From Halomonas litopenaei (GTDB lineage: Bacteria > Pseudomonadota > Gammaproteobacteria > Pseudomonadales > Halomonadaceae), in the NCBI RefSeq assembly GCF_003045775.1, contig NZ_PXNS01000013.1, forward strand, positions 1 to 64,000: 64,000 bases of DNA, written 5' to 3'. Made by a program: the position numbers and the translations under genes. Within the stretch, counting starts at the first letter, position 1, and each line of letters opens with the position of its first letter. Shown piece by piece: positions 11,686 to 20,523 of this stretch. The notes under the pieces were generated by a model. That model had not been told where the DNA came from. It saw only the letters and a list, made by a program, of their open reading frames with translations, and ran no database searches.

Positions 11686-11713
11686 ACGACGGCGCCCCGA
11701 GGGGCGCCGTCGT
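11686..11713 (-). terminator. Terminator of fabA-fabB
   Basis: A perfect 13-bp stem (ACGACGGCGCCCC / GGGGCGCCGTCGT) with a 2-nt centre lies 23 bp after the fabB stop; on the minus strand it is followed by TTGTTTGT. Confidence 0.8.
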
Positions 11714-11735
11714 GTTACTACCTGGCCGGGCTTGA

Positions 11736-12953
11736 TCAGTCGTTGAAGCGCTGCAGCACCAGACAGGCATTGGTACCGCCGAAGCCGAAGCTGTTGGACA
11801 GTACGCGATCCAGCTTCACGCCATCACGGCGGCTGGTGACGATATCGAAGCCCTGGGCCTCGTCGTCCAGGTCGCTGACGTTGGCCGAGGCGGCGATGAA
11901 GTCGTTCTCCATCATCAGCAGCGAGTAGATCGCTTCCTGCACGCCGGTGGCGCCCAGCGAATGCCCGGTCAGAGACTTGGTGGAACTCATCGCCGGGGTG
12001 CTGTCACCGAAGACCTCGCGCACCGCCTTGAGTTCGGCCACATCGCCCACCGGCGTGGAGGTGCCGTGGGTGTTGATGTAGTCGATGTCGCCGTCGACGC
12101 TGGCCATGGCCTGGCGCATGCAGCGAATGGCGCCTTCACCTGACGGCGCGACCATGTCCTTGCCGTCGGAGGTGGCGCCGTAGCCGACCACCTCGGCGTA
12201 GATCTTGGCGCCGCGAGCCTTGGCGTGCTCGAGCTCTTCAAGCACCAGCATGCCGCCGCCGCCGGCGATGACGAAGCCGTCGCGGCTCTTGTCGTAGGGG
12301 CGAGAGGCGGTCTGCGGGTCGTCGTTGTAGCTGGTCGACAGCGCACCCATGGCGTCGAACAGACACGACAGCGTCCAGTGCTCCTCCTCGCCGCCGCCGG
12401 CGAATACCACGTCCTGCTTGCCGAGCTGGATCTGTTCCATGGCGGAACCGATACAATGGGCAGAGGTGGCGCAGGCAGAAGAGATGGAGTAGTTCACGCC
12501 CTTGATCTTGAACGGGGTCGCCAGACAGGCCGAGACGGTGCTGCCCATGGTGCGGGTGACCCGGTAGGGGCCCACACGGCGCAGACCCTTCTCGCGCATC
12601 ACGTCGGCGGCCTCCACCTGGTTGGCGCTGGAGGCGCCGCCGGACCCGGCGATCAAGCCGGTACGTTCGTTGGACACCTGCTCGGGCGTGAGGCCGGAAT
12701 CCTCGATGGCCTGGGCCATGGAGACATAGGCGTAGGCCGCAGCGTCACCCATGAAGCGGCGCAGCTTGCGGTCCACCAGTTCGTCCAGGTCGATGTCGAC
12801 CACGCCGGCGACGTGGCTGCGGAAGCCACGCTCGGCGTATTCTTCCTTGAAACGAATGCCGGACTGGCCGTTCTTGAGTGCCTCGAGTACCTGTTGCCGG
12901 TCATTGCCCAGGCACGACACGATGCCCAGACCGGTGACTACCACTCGTCGCAT
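11736..12953 (-). CDS. fabB: 3-oxoacyl-[ACP] synthase I
   Basis: FabB elongates acyl-ACP with malonyl-ACP and is required for unsaturated fatty acid synthesis. The 405-residue protein begins MRRVVVTGLGIVSCLGND and carries the Cys-His-His triad: ISSACATSAHCIG (Cys near 163), INTHGTSTPVGD and SLTGHSLGATG. The ATG at 12953 has AGGAGG upstream. It follows fabA by 13 bp, the classic fabAB operon, in which FabA isomerises the C10 intermediate and FabB elongates it. Confidence 0.97.
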   Translation of the reverse strand: MRRVVVTGLGIVSCLGNDRQQVLEALKNGQSGIRFKEEYAERGFRSHVAGVVDIDLDELVDRKLRRFMGDAAAYAYVSMAQAIEDSGLTPEQVSNERTGLIAGSGGASSANQVEAADVMREKGLRRVGPYRVTRTMGSTVSACLATPFKIKGVNYSISSACATSAHCIGSAMEQIQLGKQDVVFAGGGEEEHWTLSCLFDAMGALSTSYNDDPQTASRPYDKSRDGFVIAGGGGMLVLEELEHAKARGAKIYAEVVGYGATSDGKDMVAPSGEGAIRCMRQAMASVDGDIDYINTHGTSTPVGDVAELKAVREVFGDSTPAMSSTKSLTGHSLGATGVQEAIYSLLMMENDFIAASANVSDLDDEAQGFDIVTSRRDGVKLDRVLSNSFGFGGTNACLVLQRFND

Positions 12954-12966
12954 GGGAGCCTCCTGA

Positions 12967-13482
12967 TCAGAAATTCGCGGTGGAGGTGAACAGGCCGACA
13001 CGCAGGTCGTTGGCCTGATAGATATCGCGGCCATCGACGGAAACGGTGCCGTCCGCCATGCCCAGAATCAGGCGGCGGGTGATGACGCGCTTGATATTGA
13101 TGCGGTAGGTGACCTTCTGGGCGTCAGGCATGATCTGCCCGCTGAACTTGACCTCGCCGCAGCCCAGCGCCCGGCCGCGTCCGGGGTGACCGAGCCAACC
13201 GAGGTAGAAGCCCACCAGCTGCCACATGGCATCGAGGCCGAGGCAGCCGGGCATGACGGGGTCGCCCGGAAAGTGGCAATCGAAGAACCACAGGTCAGGG
13301 CGGATATCGAGCTCGGCGATCAGTTCGCCCTTTCCGTACTCGCCACCCTCTTCGTAAATGCGCGTGATGCGGTCGAGCATCAGCATGTTGGGGGCCGGCA
13401 GCTGGGCATTGCCCGGGCCGAACAGCTCACCGCGGCTGCAAGCCAGCAGTTCATCGCGATCAAAAGAGTGTTGCTTGGTCAC
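12967..13482 (-). CDS. fabA: 3-hydroxydecanoyl-[ACP] dehydratase/isomerase
   Basis: FabA dehydrates 3-hydroxyacyl-ACP and isomerises trans-2- to cis-3-decenoyl-ACP, the entry to anaerobic unsaturated fatty acid synthesis. The 171-residue product (E. coli 172) keeps catalytic His70 in FFDCHFPGDPVMPG and Asp84 in LGLDAMW, so numbering matches E. coli exactly. The GTG at 13482 is chosen because it gives this alignment; the upstream in-frame start would add 13 residues. The Shine-Dalgarno is weak. Confidence 0.95.
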   Translation of the reverse strand: MTKQHSFDRDELLACSRGELFGPGNAQLPAPNMLMLDRITRIYEEGGEYGKGELIAELDIRPDLWFFDCHFPGDPVMPGCLGLDAMWQLVGFYLGWLGHPGRGRALGCGEVKFSGQIMPDAQKVTYRINIKRVITRRLILGMADGTVSVDGRDIYQANDLRVGLFTSTANF

Positions 13483-13704
13483 TGGAGCGTTCCGAGAGTC
13501 GAAGTGATGTACGCCGCGCACGGCAATCTGCCGCCATGCGGCCTGCCTAGTCTACTGTTCGTGGGGGCTGAATGCACCCCGTGGGCCTTCGATCATGGTC
13601 GTGGTAGACAGAAAGTCTGCTTTGACACTACAGATTCCGGGCAAAGCGCCGATAACGACAGCACACTTTTTTCGCGTTCTCTATCGCGGGAGTCCAATTC
13701 GACC

Positions 13705-15561
13705 ATGTGGCCTCGGTTATCTTTCAATCGCCCGCTGATCTGGCTCGGGCTCTCGGCGATGTCAGCCGTCCTGTGGCTGCCGAGCGTCTCGCTCAGGCTC
13801 GGTGCGCTGTTGCTGATGGCGGTGGCCATGTGGGACGGCTGGCGTCAGGTGAAGCTCGAGCAGCGTCGCTCGCGGTTGACCGAGCAGGTGATGCGACAGT
13901 CGGGTGAGGCGGTGATGATCACCGACGATCAGCACCGTATCCAGGCGGTCAACCCGGCGTTTACCGAGCTCTCGGGGTTCGAGCTGTCCGAGGTGGCCGG
14001 CCTCAGCGCCAGCAACCTGGCGGCGGCGCGCCATGATAGCGCCTTCTTCGAGCGCTTCTGGCAGGCGCTGATCAGCGCCGGTCGCTGGGAAGGCGAGCTG
14101 TGGCAGCGACGCAAGGATGGCAGCGAGTACCCCATGTGGCTGGAGGTCCAGGTGATCACCGACCCCCATGGCCGCGCCGAGCACCATATCGCCACCTTTA
14201 CCGATATCTCGCTGCGCAAGGCCCGGGAGCAGGACCTCAGGCGGATCGGTCGGGAAGACCCGCTGACCGGGCTTCCCAACCGTTTCCGTCTTCATGAATT
14301 GCTGGCCTCGCGTCTGCGTCATCTGCGTGCCGGTGAGTGTCTGGATCTGGCGCTGATCGATATCGATGGTTTCAAGGAGATCAACGACGGCCTCGGTGTC
14401 AGCGCCGGTGATCGATTGCTGGCACGTTTCGGCAAGCGCCTGGCCGGGCATGTGGCCGGCGGTGTGGTCGGGCGGCTGGGCGGGGACGAATTCATGGTCC
14501 TGCGTACCACTACCTACGACGATCACGAGCGCTGGGTCGAGGGCTTGAGGAGCCATCTGGGGGAGCCGTTCGAGATCGACGGCAGCACCTTGAGGCTCGG
14601 CATTACCATCGGCAGCTGTCGTGCCCCGGAAGACGGCAACGATGATGGCGTGCTGTTTCAGCGCATGGAGGCGGCGCTGGCGTCCGCCCGCCGCCATGGC
14701 GGTAATTGCTGCCAGCGCTTTCGGCCTGCCCTGGACGTCGGTGACGGTCCCAATCTGACGCTGCTCAATGACCTGCGGGAAGCGCTGGCCCAGGGAGGAC
14801 AGCTTGAGCTTCACTACCAGCCACAGCATCGACTCTCCGATGACGCCATGATCGGCATGGAGGCCTTGCTGCGCTGGCGTCATCCCCGCGACGGGATGAT
14901 CTCCCCGGCGGAGTTCATCCCCCTGGCGGAGCGTCATGGACTGATGGCGCCGCTGGGTGACTGGGTGATTCATCAGGCCTTGACCCAGCTCGCCCACTGG
15001 CGCTCGCGGGGGCTATCGCCGCTGCCGGTGTGGATCAACATCTCGGCGATGCAGCTGTTCCAGGGCGACCTGGAGAAGACCCTGGCCACCGGCCGCGCGC
15101 GCCATGACGTGGCGTCCCAGTGGCTGGGGCTCGAGCTGACCGAGTCGGTGCTGCTGGACGATCGTGGCGGCGATATCGTGCCGCGCCTGGAGCGATTGCG
15201 TGACCTGGGCCATCGCATCGCCCTCGACGACTTCGGTACCGGCTATTCGTCGCTGGGCTATCTCAAGGAGTTGCCGCTGGACAAGCTCAAGCTGGATCGT
15301 GCCTTCATCAAGGCGCTGCCGGGTGACAGCGCCGATGCGGCCATCGTCAACGCGGTCACGGCGATGGCCCGAGGGTTGTCACTGGAGATACTGGCCGAGG
15401 GCGTCGAAACCGCAGAACAGCGCGACTACCTGCGCCAGGCCGGTTGTGATGAGGTGCAGGGGTACTTCTACGCCCGGCCGATGCCGGCCCACGAGCTCGA
15501 AGCCCTGTGGCGGGAAAGCGCTACCCGTCAAGAGGCCAATACCCGTCAGGCGGTGGCCTGA
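13705..15561 (+). CDS. PAS-GGDEF-EAL cyclic-di-GMP turnover protein
   Basis: A 618-residue signalling protein. Residues 1-45 hold two short membrane helices, residues 55-175 a PAS sensor domain with a PAC tail (EYPMWLEVQVITDPHGRAEHH), then a diguanylate cyclase domain with intact RLGGDEFMVL and an EAL phosphodiesterase domain. The EAL motifs are complete: MEALLRWRHP, WINISAMQ, LELTES, LDDFGTGYSSLGYLKELP, AEGVET, VQGYFYA. No RxxD inhibitory site precedes GGDEEF-type motif residues (GGDEF). Both activities therefore look possible. The ATG at 13705 begins just before the first membrane helix. It is divergent from fabA. Confidence 0.93.
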   Translation: MWPRLSFNRPLIWLGLSAMSAVLWLPSVSLRLGALLLMAVAMWDGWRQVKLEQRRSRLTEQVMRQSGEAVMITDDQHRIQAVNPAFTELSGFELSEVAGLSASNLAAARHDSAFFERFWQALISAGRWEGELWQRRKDGSEYPMWLEVQVITDPHGRAEHHIATFTDISLRKAREQDLRRIGREDPLTGLPNRFRLHELLASRLRHLRAGECLDLALIDIDGFKEINDGLGVSAGDRLLARFGKRLAGHVAGGVVGRLGGDEFMVLRTTTYDDHERWVEGLRSHLGEPFEIDGSTLRLGITIGSCRAPEDGNDDGVLFQRMEAALASARRHGGNCCQRFRPALDVGDGPNLTLLNDLREALAQGGQLELHYQPQHRLSDDAMIGMEALLRWRHPRDGMISPAEFIPLAERHGLMAPLGDWVIHQALTQLAHWRSRGLSPLPVWINISAMQLFQGDLEKTLATGRARHDVASQWLGLELTESVLLDDRGGDIVPRLERLRDLGHRIALDDFGTGYSSLGYLKELPLDKLKLDRAFIKALPGDSADAAIVNAVTAMARGLSLEILAEGVETAEQRDYLRQAGCDEVQGYFYARPMPAHELEALWRESATRQEANTRQAVA

Positions 15562-15580
15562 TGGCGCCTTTAGCCCTTGT

Positions 15581-16081
15581 TCAGCCTGAGCGTCGGCGCA
15601 GGCCGATGCCGATGACCAGGCACAGCGAGGCCCAGATCAGCGCCTGGGTCGGCAGCAGCCAGTCGGCCAGCTCGACGCCCGCCAGTACCGCGCCGCCCAG
15701 GTAGGACGAGGGGCCGCCGATCAGGCCGCCGAGGGCGGCGAGCCAGGGGCGCGCCCATAGCCACTCCAGCGAGTGATGAATCAGGGTGGCGAACAGCGGC
15801 CATAGCCACAGCAGCCACAACGCCAGCGGACCGAGGCTCGGGCTCTGCGGGTCGAAGCGATAGCCGCCCAACGCCGCCAGCGAGCCATCGATCACGACCC
15901 CAGCCAGCAGAAACCCCAGCAACCAGCGCCATTCTCCGGGCTTGGCCAACCAGCGCAGGTGAGCCACGATCACCGCCAGGGCAATGGCTCCGCCGGCCCA
16001 GGCGCCCATCAGCACACAGCCGAACCAGCCCAGCTGGAAGCCCGCCACATTGAGCAGCGAGGCCTGCCAGCGGGGGGGCAT
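15581..16081 (-). CDS. DUF2878 family membrane protein
   Basis: A 166-residue protein with about five hydrophobic helices (LLNVAGFQLGWFGCVLMGAW at the start, LGPLALWLLWLWPLFATLIHHSLEWL in the middle, VIGIGLRRR at the end). It fits DUF2878, a family of unknown function that recurs beside cyclopropane synthase-like and DUF1365 genes. It follows the methyltransferase by 11 bp with GGGGAC as ribosome-binding site, and is the last gene of the light/lipid cluster in this window. Confidence 0.8.
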   Translation of the reverse strand: MPPRWQASLLNVAGFQLGWFGCVLMGAWAGGAIALAVIVAHLRWLAKPGEWRWLLGFLLAGVVIDGSLAALGGYRFDPQSPSLGPLALWLLWLWPLFATLIHHSLEWLWARPWLAALGGLIGGPSSYLGGAVLAGVELADWLLPTQALIWASLCLVIGIGLRRRSG

Positions 16082-16092
16082 CGGTCCCCTGA

Positions 16093-17361
16093 TCACGGCT
16101 TGCCGAGCCGAGTTCGCGGCCGCGCATCGGGCTTGGCCAGCAACAGGTGGCAGGTGCTGATGGTGCGCTCCGCGAACCCCGCCTCGCAGTAGCACAGATA
16201 GTAGCGCCACATGCGCACAAAACGCTCGTCGTAGCCCAGCTTGCCGACCTGATCGAGGCTCGCCTCGAAACGCTGGCGCCACTCACGCAGGGTGCGGGCG
16301 TAGTGCGGGCCGATATCATCCAGATCGACCAGGTTCATCGAGGTGTGTTTCGTCAGGTTCTGCAGCAGTACCGTGGGCGATGGCAGAAAACCACCGGGAA
16401 AGATGTAGCGCTTGATGAAGTCCATCTCTCTGCGCGCCGCTTCATAGCGCTGGTCACGTACGGTGATGGCCTGCAGCAACGCCAGCCCCTGGGGCGCCAG
16501 CAACTGGTCCAGGGTCTTGAGGTAGCGCGGCAGGTAGTCGGCGCCGACCGCCTCCACCATCTCCACCGAAATCAGCCGGTCATAGCGCCCGCTAAGTTCG
16601 CGGTAGTCCTCGTTGAGCAGGGTGACCTGGTCCTCGAGTCCCTCCTCGGCCAGGCGGCGAGCGGTATGCTCGTATTGCTCGCGGGAGATGGTGGTGGTGG
16701 TCACCCGGCAGCCGCGGGTGCGGGCGGCATGAATCGCGAGTCCGCCCCAGCCGGTGCCGATCTCCAGCAGGTGGTGGTGAGGCCTGACGTCCAGCTTGTC
16801 GAGCATGACATCGAGCTTGTGGGTCGAGGCCTGCTCGAGGGTAGCCTCCGGGGAGGGGAAGATGGCACTGGAGTACATCCAGTGTTCACGGTCCAGAAAG
16901 GTCGCGAACAGGTCATTGCCGATGTCGTAGTGGGCCGCAATATGGCGCCGGGAGCCCTTGCGGGTATTGCGCTGCAGACGCAGCAGCGTGGACAGCAGGG
17001 CGCGTCCCAGGCCGGCCAGGCCGCCTTCCACATCGTCATTGACCCGGTCGATGTTGCGCGCAAACAGACGCACCAGTCCGACCAGATCGTCCACGTCCCA
17101 GTCGCCGTCCATGTAGGCTTCTGCCGCCCCCAGGGTGCCGCCCAGCGCCATGCGCTTCCACACCCGACTGCGGCGTACCACCAGAGTCACGCTCAGTTCC
17201 CCCTGTTCCCCAAGCTGATGGCGCTCATGGCCGTCGACAAGGGTGATGCTGCCGTGGCGCAGTTGGCCCAATTGCGCCAGCACCCGAGGCTTGAGCCAGT
17301 GGCTGAGCCTGTCGCCGCGTCGGCTGATGGTGACGCCTTGTTCGCTCCTGAGTGTGGTCAA
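16093..17361 (-). CDS. Cyclopropane-fatty-acid synthase family methyltransferase (CFA/UfaM-like)
   Basis: A 422-residue S-adenosylmethionine-dependent enzyme acting on unsaturated phospholipid acyl chains. It has the CFA N-terminal region, the SAM motif LEIGTGWGGLAIHAA, YDRLISVEMVEAVG, and C-terminal FPGGFLPSPTVL and YYLCYCEAGFAERTIS. It starts with TTG at 17361, which overlaps the previous TGA stop as TTGA, with GAGGAG 8 nt upstream. The light-induced P. putida paralogue UfaM makes furan fatty acids; neighbours here (photolyase, LitR-type regulator, DUF1365, flavoprotein) suggest this copy may be UfaM rather than housekeeping Cfa. Sequence alone does not decide. Confidence 0.88.
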   Translation of the reverse strand: MTTLRSEQGVTISRRGDRLSHWLKPRVLAQLGQLRHGSITLVDGHERHQLGEQGELSVTLVVRRSRVWKRMALGGTLGAAEAYMDGDWDVDDLVGLVRLFARNIDRVNDDVEGGLAGLGRALLSTLLRLQRNTRKGSRRHIAAHYDIGNDLFATFLDREHWMYSSAIFPSPEATLEQASTHKLDVMLDKLDVRPHHHLLEIGTGWGGLAIHAARTRGCRVTTTTISREQYEHTARRLAEEGLEDQVTLLNEDYRELSGRYDRLISVEMVEAVGADYLPRYLKTLDQLLAPQGLALLQAITVRDQRYEAARREMDFIKRYIFPGGFLPSPTVLLQNLTKHTSMNLVDLDDIGPHYARTLREWRQRFEASLDQVGKLGYDERFVRMWRYYLCYCEAGFAERTISTCHLLLAKPDARPRTRLGKP

Positions 17362-18167
17362 GACGGAGTCTCCTCGGATCTGGATGAGAGGCCTTCGGCC
17401 GGCGGTGGGTGATCGTGCAGCGGGACGCCCTTGAGCCACAGCCTGATTGCCTCCCAGTGGATGGCAGCCAGGGTCTTGGTGGCCATCCAGGGTTGCCGCG
17501 CAAGGCCGGCGAGCAGCGCCGGTCGGGTAGCCGGCCGGCCTGCCAGGGTCAGGGTGGCATCGAAGTGGCGCTGGCCATCCCGCCAGGTCTCCATGTGCAT
17601 GGCGAGCTCACGCCCCGGGCTATTGAAGCGCCAGTGGTAAGTCATGCCCATGGGCAGAAAGGGCGATACGTGCAGGTCCTTGTCGAACTCAGCGCGGTGG
17701 CTGTGACGCTCGGGGTCTACCACGGCAGCGTAACGGGTGCGCTCGCGCCAGGGGGTATTGGTGACTTCACCGAGTATCGCGCCCAGACGCTCGCGTCCCT
17801 CGCCGTCGGGTTCGTGGTAGAGGTAGTAGAGCGAGATGGGATTGAACGACACCCAGGGAGAGCCAAGCTGGGTCAGCAGGCAGACCCGGCCCTGGGGCGC
17901 CTGGCCCAGGCGCTCGCGGACCTCGGCCCTGGCGGCGTCGGCCAGGGTTATCTCGCTGCCCCGTGCCGGCAGGTAATCCTCGCGCCTGAAGCGGGCCAGC
18001 GCCGGCCTGCGGGCACTGAAGCCGGGCACCCGGTCGAACAGTTCGGGCAGCTCCTCCAGGTCGAGCCAGGCCATCCATACGCGATAGGCAAACTCGTGGG
18101 GTCGCGGCAGAAAGCGCCGATGGCGCAGGGTGCCGCGGTAGATCCGCGAACGCGGCTTGGCGATCAT
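17358..18167 (-). CDS. DUF1365 family protein
   Basis: A 269-residue protein starting MIAKPRSRIYRGTLRHRRFLPRPHEFAYRVWMAWLDL, the DUF1365 signature, with FNPISLYYLYHEP and HVSPFLPMGMTYHWRFNSPG further on. The family has no established activity but is almost always encoded next to a CFA-type methyltransferase and an amine-oxidase-like flavoprotein, so a role in fatty-acid modification is inferred. Both ends overlap neighbours by 4 bp (ATGA upstream, TTGA downstream), indicating tight coupling. Confidence 0.88.
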   Translation of the reverse strand: MIAKPRSRIYRGTLRHRRFLPRPHEFAYRVWMAWLDLEELPELFDRVPGFSARRPALARFRREDYLPARGSEITLADAARAEVRERLGQAPQGRVCLLTQLGSPWVSFNPISLYYLYHEPDGEGRERLGAILGEVTNTPWRERTRYAAVVDPERHSHRAEFDKDLHVSPFLPMGMTYHWRFNSPGRELAMHMETWRDGQRHFDATLTLAGRPATRPALLAGLARQPWMATKTLAAIHWEAIRLWLKGVPLHDHPPPAEGLSSRSEETPS

Positions 18168-19495
18168 GGTGCCACCGCCTCCAGCCGCTCATGGTCGCTT
18201 TCCTCGCAGCCCAGCGCCTTTGCCACCCGCAGCGCGCTCCATACGCCATCCTCGTGAAAGCCGTTGCGCCAGTAGGCGCCACAGAAGTGAGTACGCAGCG
18301 CCGCAGAGGAGATCTCGGCATGACGCGCCTGGGCCAGGCTACCCTGGGCCGTGAACTGGGGATGGGCGTAGCGAAAGCGCCCGAGCACCTTGGCCGGGTC
18401 GATGCTGTCGGCGTCGTTCAGGGTCACGCAGAAGGTGTGCGGCGCGCTCAGGCGCTGGAGGATATTCATGTCGTAGGTGACCGAGACCCGGTCAGCGTCG
18501 CTGCGGCTGTCGAGGCGATAGTTCCAGCTGGCCCAGGCGCGCCGACGGCGCGGCAGCAGGCGAGTATCGGTGTGCAGTACCACCTCGTTGTCGGCGTAGG
18601 GCAACGCCGACAGCACCTCGCGTTCGGCGTAGCTGGGGTCATCGAGCAGCCCGAGCGCCTGGTCGGCGTGGCAGGCCAGCACCAGTTGGTCGAAGCGTTC
18701 CTCGCCGGCATCGGTGCGCAGCACCACGCCGTCGTGTTCCCGACGAATACCGCGCACCGGCGTCGCCAGGCGGATGGCGTCGGCGTAGGGCGCCACCATG
18801 GCATCGATATAGCCGCGCGATCCCCCTTCCACGGTGTACCACTGGGGCCTGTCGTTGACCGACAGCAGCCCATGGTGGTGGAAGAAGCGCAGGAAAAAAC
18901 GTGTGGGAAAGGCGCGGATATCGGCCAGGCTGGCCGACCAGATGGCGCCTCCCATGGGCAGCAGGTAGTGGCGCTGAAAGTCGTCGCTGAAGCCATGGCC
19001 ATCGAGATAGTCGCCAAGGTGCATCAGCAGGGCATCGCTGGACGTATCCTGGCCCGGTCGCGCCAGATCGGCGATGGCCAGTCGGTTGAAGCGCAGGATC
19101 TCGCCCAGCAGGCGGTAGAACGCAGGGCGCAGCAGGTTGCGACGCTGTGCAAACAGCGAGGTCAGGGTGTGGCCGTTGTACTCGAAGTCGCGGTCGGTGC
19201 GATGCACCGAGAAGCTCATCTCGGTGGCCTGAGCGTTCACCCCGAGGTGTGCCAGCAGGCGCTGGAAGTGCGGATAGGTGCGGTCGTTGAAGACGATGAA
19301 GCCCGTATCGATGGCGTAGTCCCGCCCGTCCAGGCTGACATCCACGGTAGCGGTGTGTCCCCCCAGCCGGTCGGCGGCCTCGAACAGCGTCACCTGGTGA
19401 CGCGCGCTCAAGTAGCGAGCGGCGGCCAGGCCGCTGATACCCCCACCGATCACCGCGATGCGCTGGGCCTCGAACGGCGGTTGAAGGCGAGTCAT
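18164..19495 (-). CDS. NAD(P)/FAD-dependent amine oxidase-like protein
   Basis: A 443-residue flavoprotein of the amine oxidase/desaturase superfamily. The FAD motif IAVIGGGISGLAAARYLSAR lies near residue 13 and the GG-doublet DRLGGHTATVDV follows. Mid-protein PQWYTVEGGSRGYIDAMVAP and C-terminal YWRNGFHEDGVWSALRVAK are typical of the copy that travels with DUF1365 and CFA synthase. It probably oxidises or desaturates a modified lipid. It overlaps the SDR gene upstream and DUF1365 downstream by ATGA. Confidence 0.87.
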   Translation of the reverse strand: MTRLQPPFEAQRIAVIGGGISGLAAARYLSARHQVTLFEAADRLGGHTATVDVSLDGRDYAIDTGFIVFNDRTYPHFQRLLAHLGVNAQATEMSFSVHRTDRDFEYNGHTLTSLFAQRRNLLRPAFYRLLGEILRFNRLAIADLARPGQDTSSDALLMHLGDYLDGHGFSDDFQRHYLLPMGGAIWSASLADIRAFPTRFFLRFFHHHGLLSVNDRPQWYTVEGGSRGYIDAMVAPYADAIRLATPVRGIRREHDGVVLRTDAGEERFDQLVLACHADQALGLLDDPSYAEREVLSALPYADNEVVLHTDTRLLPRRRRAWASWNYRLDSRSDADRVSVTYDMNILQRLSAPHTFCVTLNDADSIDPAKVLGRFRYAHPQFTAQGSLAQARHAEISSAALRTHFCGAYWRNGFHEDGVWSALRVAKALGCEESDHERLEAVAP

Positions 19496-20304
19496 TGGTT
19501 GCGTTCCTTGTGGGGGGTGGAAGCGTCATCGTCTTCGCGCCTGACCAGGCGCTTGCCCAGGGCGATCCTCAGCCGCAGGGGCAGGATGCCCATGAACTTG
19601 ACCAGGTAGGTGAAGCGCCGCGGGAAGTGGATGTCCCGTCGGCGTGCCGACAGTCCTTCGAAGATCGCCTTGGCCGCCTGTTCCGGCGTGACCGCCATGG
19701 GCATGGGGAAGTCGTTGCGTTCGGTCAACGGCGTCTTGACGAAGCCGGGGTGGATCACGCTGACGTCGATGCCTTGATGGGCCAGGTCGAGTCGCAGCGA
19801 CTCGAGAAAGTAGCTCAGTGCCGCCTTGGACGCGCCGTAGGCTTCGGCACGCGGAAGCGCCAGATAGGCCGAAGCACTGGACGTCGCCACGATCTGCGGG
19901 CGGGCACCCTGGCGTCGGGCCTTGTGCAACAGCGGCAGAGCCACCTCGATGCCATGGATGGTGCCGAAGAAGTTGGGTTCGAAGTTGTCGCGAACCAGGG
20001 TGGTGTCGACGCGGCCGCCGTCGAGATAGACGCAGGTCCCGGCGTTGAAGATCACCATGTCGAGGCCGTCGAAGGCCTCGTCGATGCGTGCGGCGGCGTC
20101 CTGCATCGACGCGCGGTCGGTGATGTCGGCGGGGACCGGCATGGCGTTGTCATGGTCCTTGGCCAGTCGTTCCAGGCCAGCCTTGCCGCGCGAGGTCAGG
20201 GCGACGCGATGGCCATCGTCGAGCAGGCGTCGTGCCAGTGCCTCGCCGATGCCGGAGGTGGCGCCGGTCAGCCAGATGCGCTGAGGGTTGGGGTCGCGTG
20301 CCAT
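19492..20304 (-). CDS. SDR family NAD(P)-dependent oxidoreductase
   Basis: A 270-residue classical short-chain dehydrogenase: cofactor motif TGATSGIGEALA near residue 14, MVIFNAGTCVY for the adenine pocket, serine in TSSASAYLALP, and the active-site YGASKAALSYF. A hydrophobic C-terminal stretch (FTYLVKFMGILPLRLRIALG) suggests membrane association. AAGGAG lies 9 nt before the ATG at 20304. It starts the tightly overlapping SDR - flavoprotein - DUF1365 - methyltransferase block. The substrate is unknown; a lipid aldehyde or ketone is a guess from context. Confidence 0.88.
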   Translation of the reverse strand: MARDPNPQRIWLTGATSGIGEALARRLLDDGHRVALTSRGKAGLERLAKDHDNAMPVPADITDRASMQDAAARIDEAFDGLDMVIFNAGTCVYLDGGRVDTTLVRDNFEPNFFGTIHGIEVALPLLHKARRQGARPQIVATSSASAYLALPRAEAYGASKAALSYFLESLRLDLAHQGIDVSVIHPGFVKTPLTERNDFPMPMAVTPEQAAKAIFEGLSARRRDIHFPRRFTYLVKFMGILPLRLRIALGKRLVRREDDDASTPHKERNQ

Positions 20305-20403
20305 CTACTGTCGCTCCTTTTGCGGTGCGGCCTTGCTGTCTGAGCTTGCTGTGGGCTCGATTCAAGCTCGCTGCGATTCACGCTTGTCGAGACTCACTCT
20401 TGT

Positions 20404-20409
20404 TGTACA
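20404..20409. promoter_or_regulatory. TGTACA half-site upstream of the SDR gene
   Basis: A single TGTACA lies 100 bp upstream of the SDR start in the 219-bp gap after the NTF2-like gene. It equals one half of the LitR-type direct repeat seen before the regulator gene, but no second half is found 12 bp away on either side. Possible weak site only. Confidence 0.25.
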
Positions 20410-20523
20410 AGGTCGGATCAGAATTCTGGGCCTGCTGTCAGCTACGTATCGGCGCTGTCCATGGTTTCAGCCGACGGTGCGTATATTTACCGAAGGCGCG
20501 GGCATCGACCGGCGCTGTCAGCC

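Noticed and set aside
13622..13650. TTGACA upstream of the PAS-GGDEF-EAL gene as a sigma-70 -35 box.
   Set aside because: No acceptable -10 hexamer lies 16-18 bp downstream.
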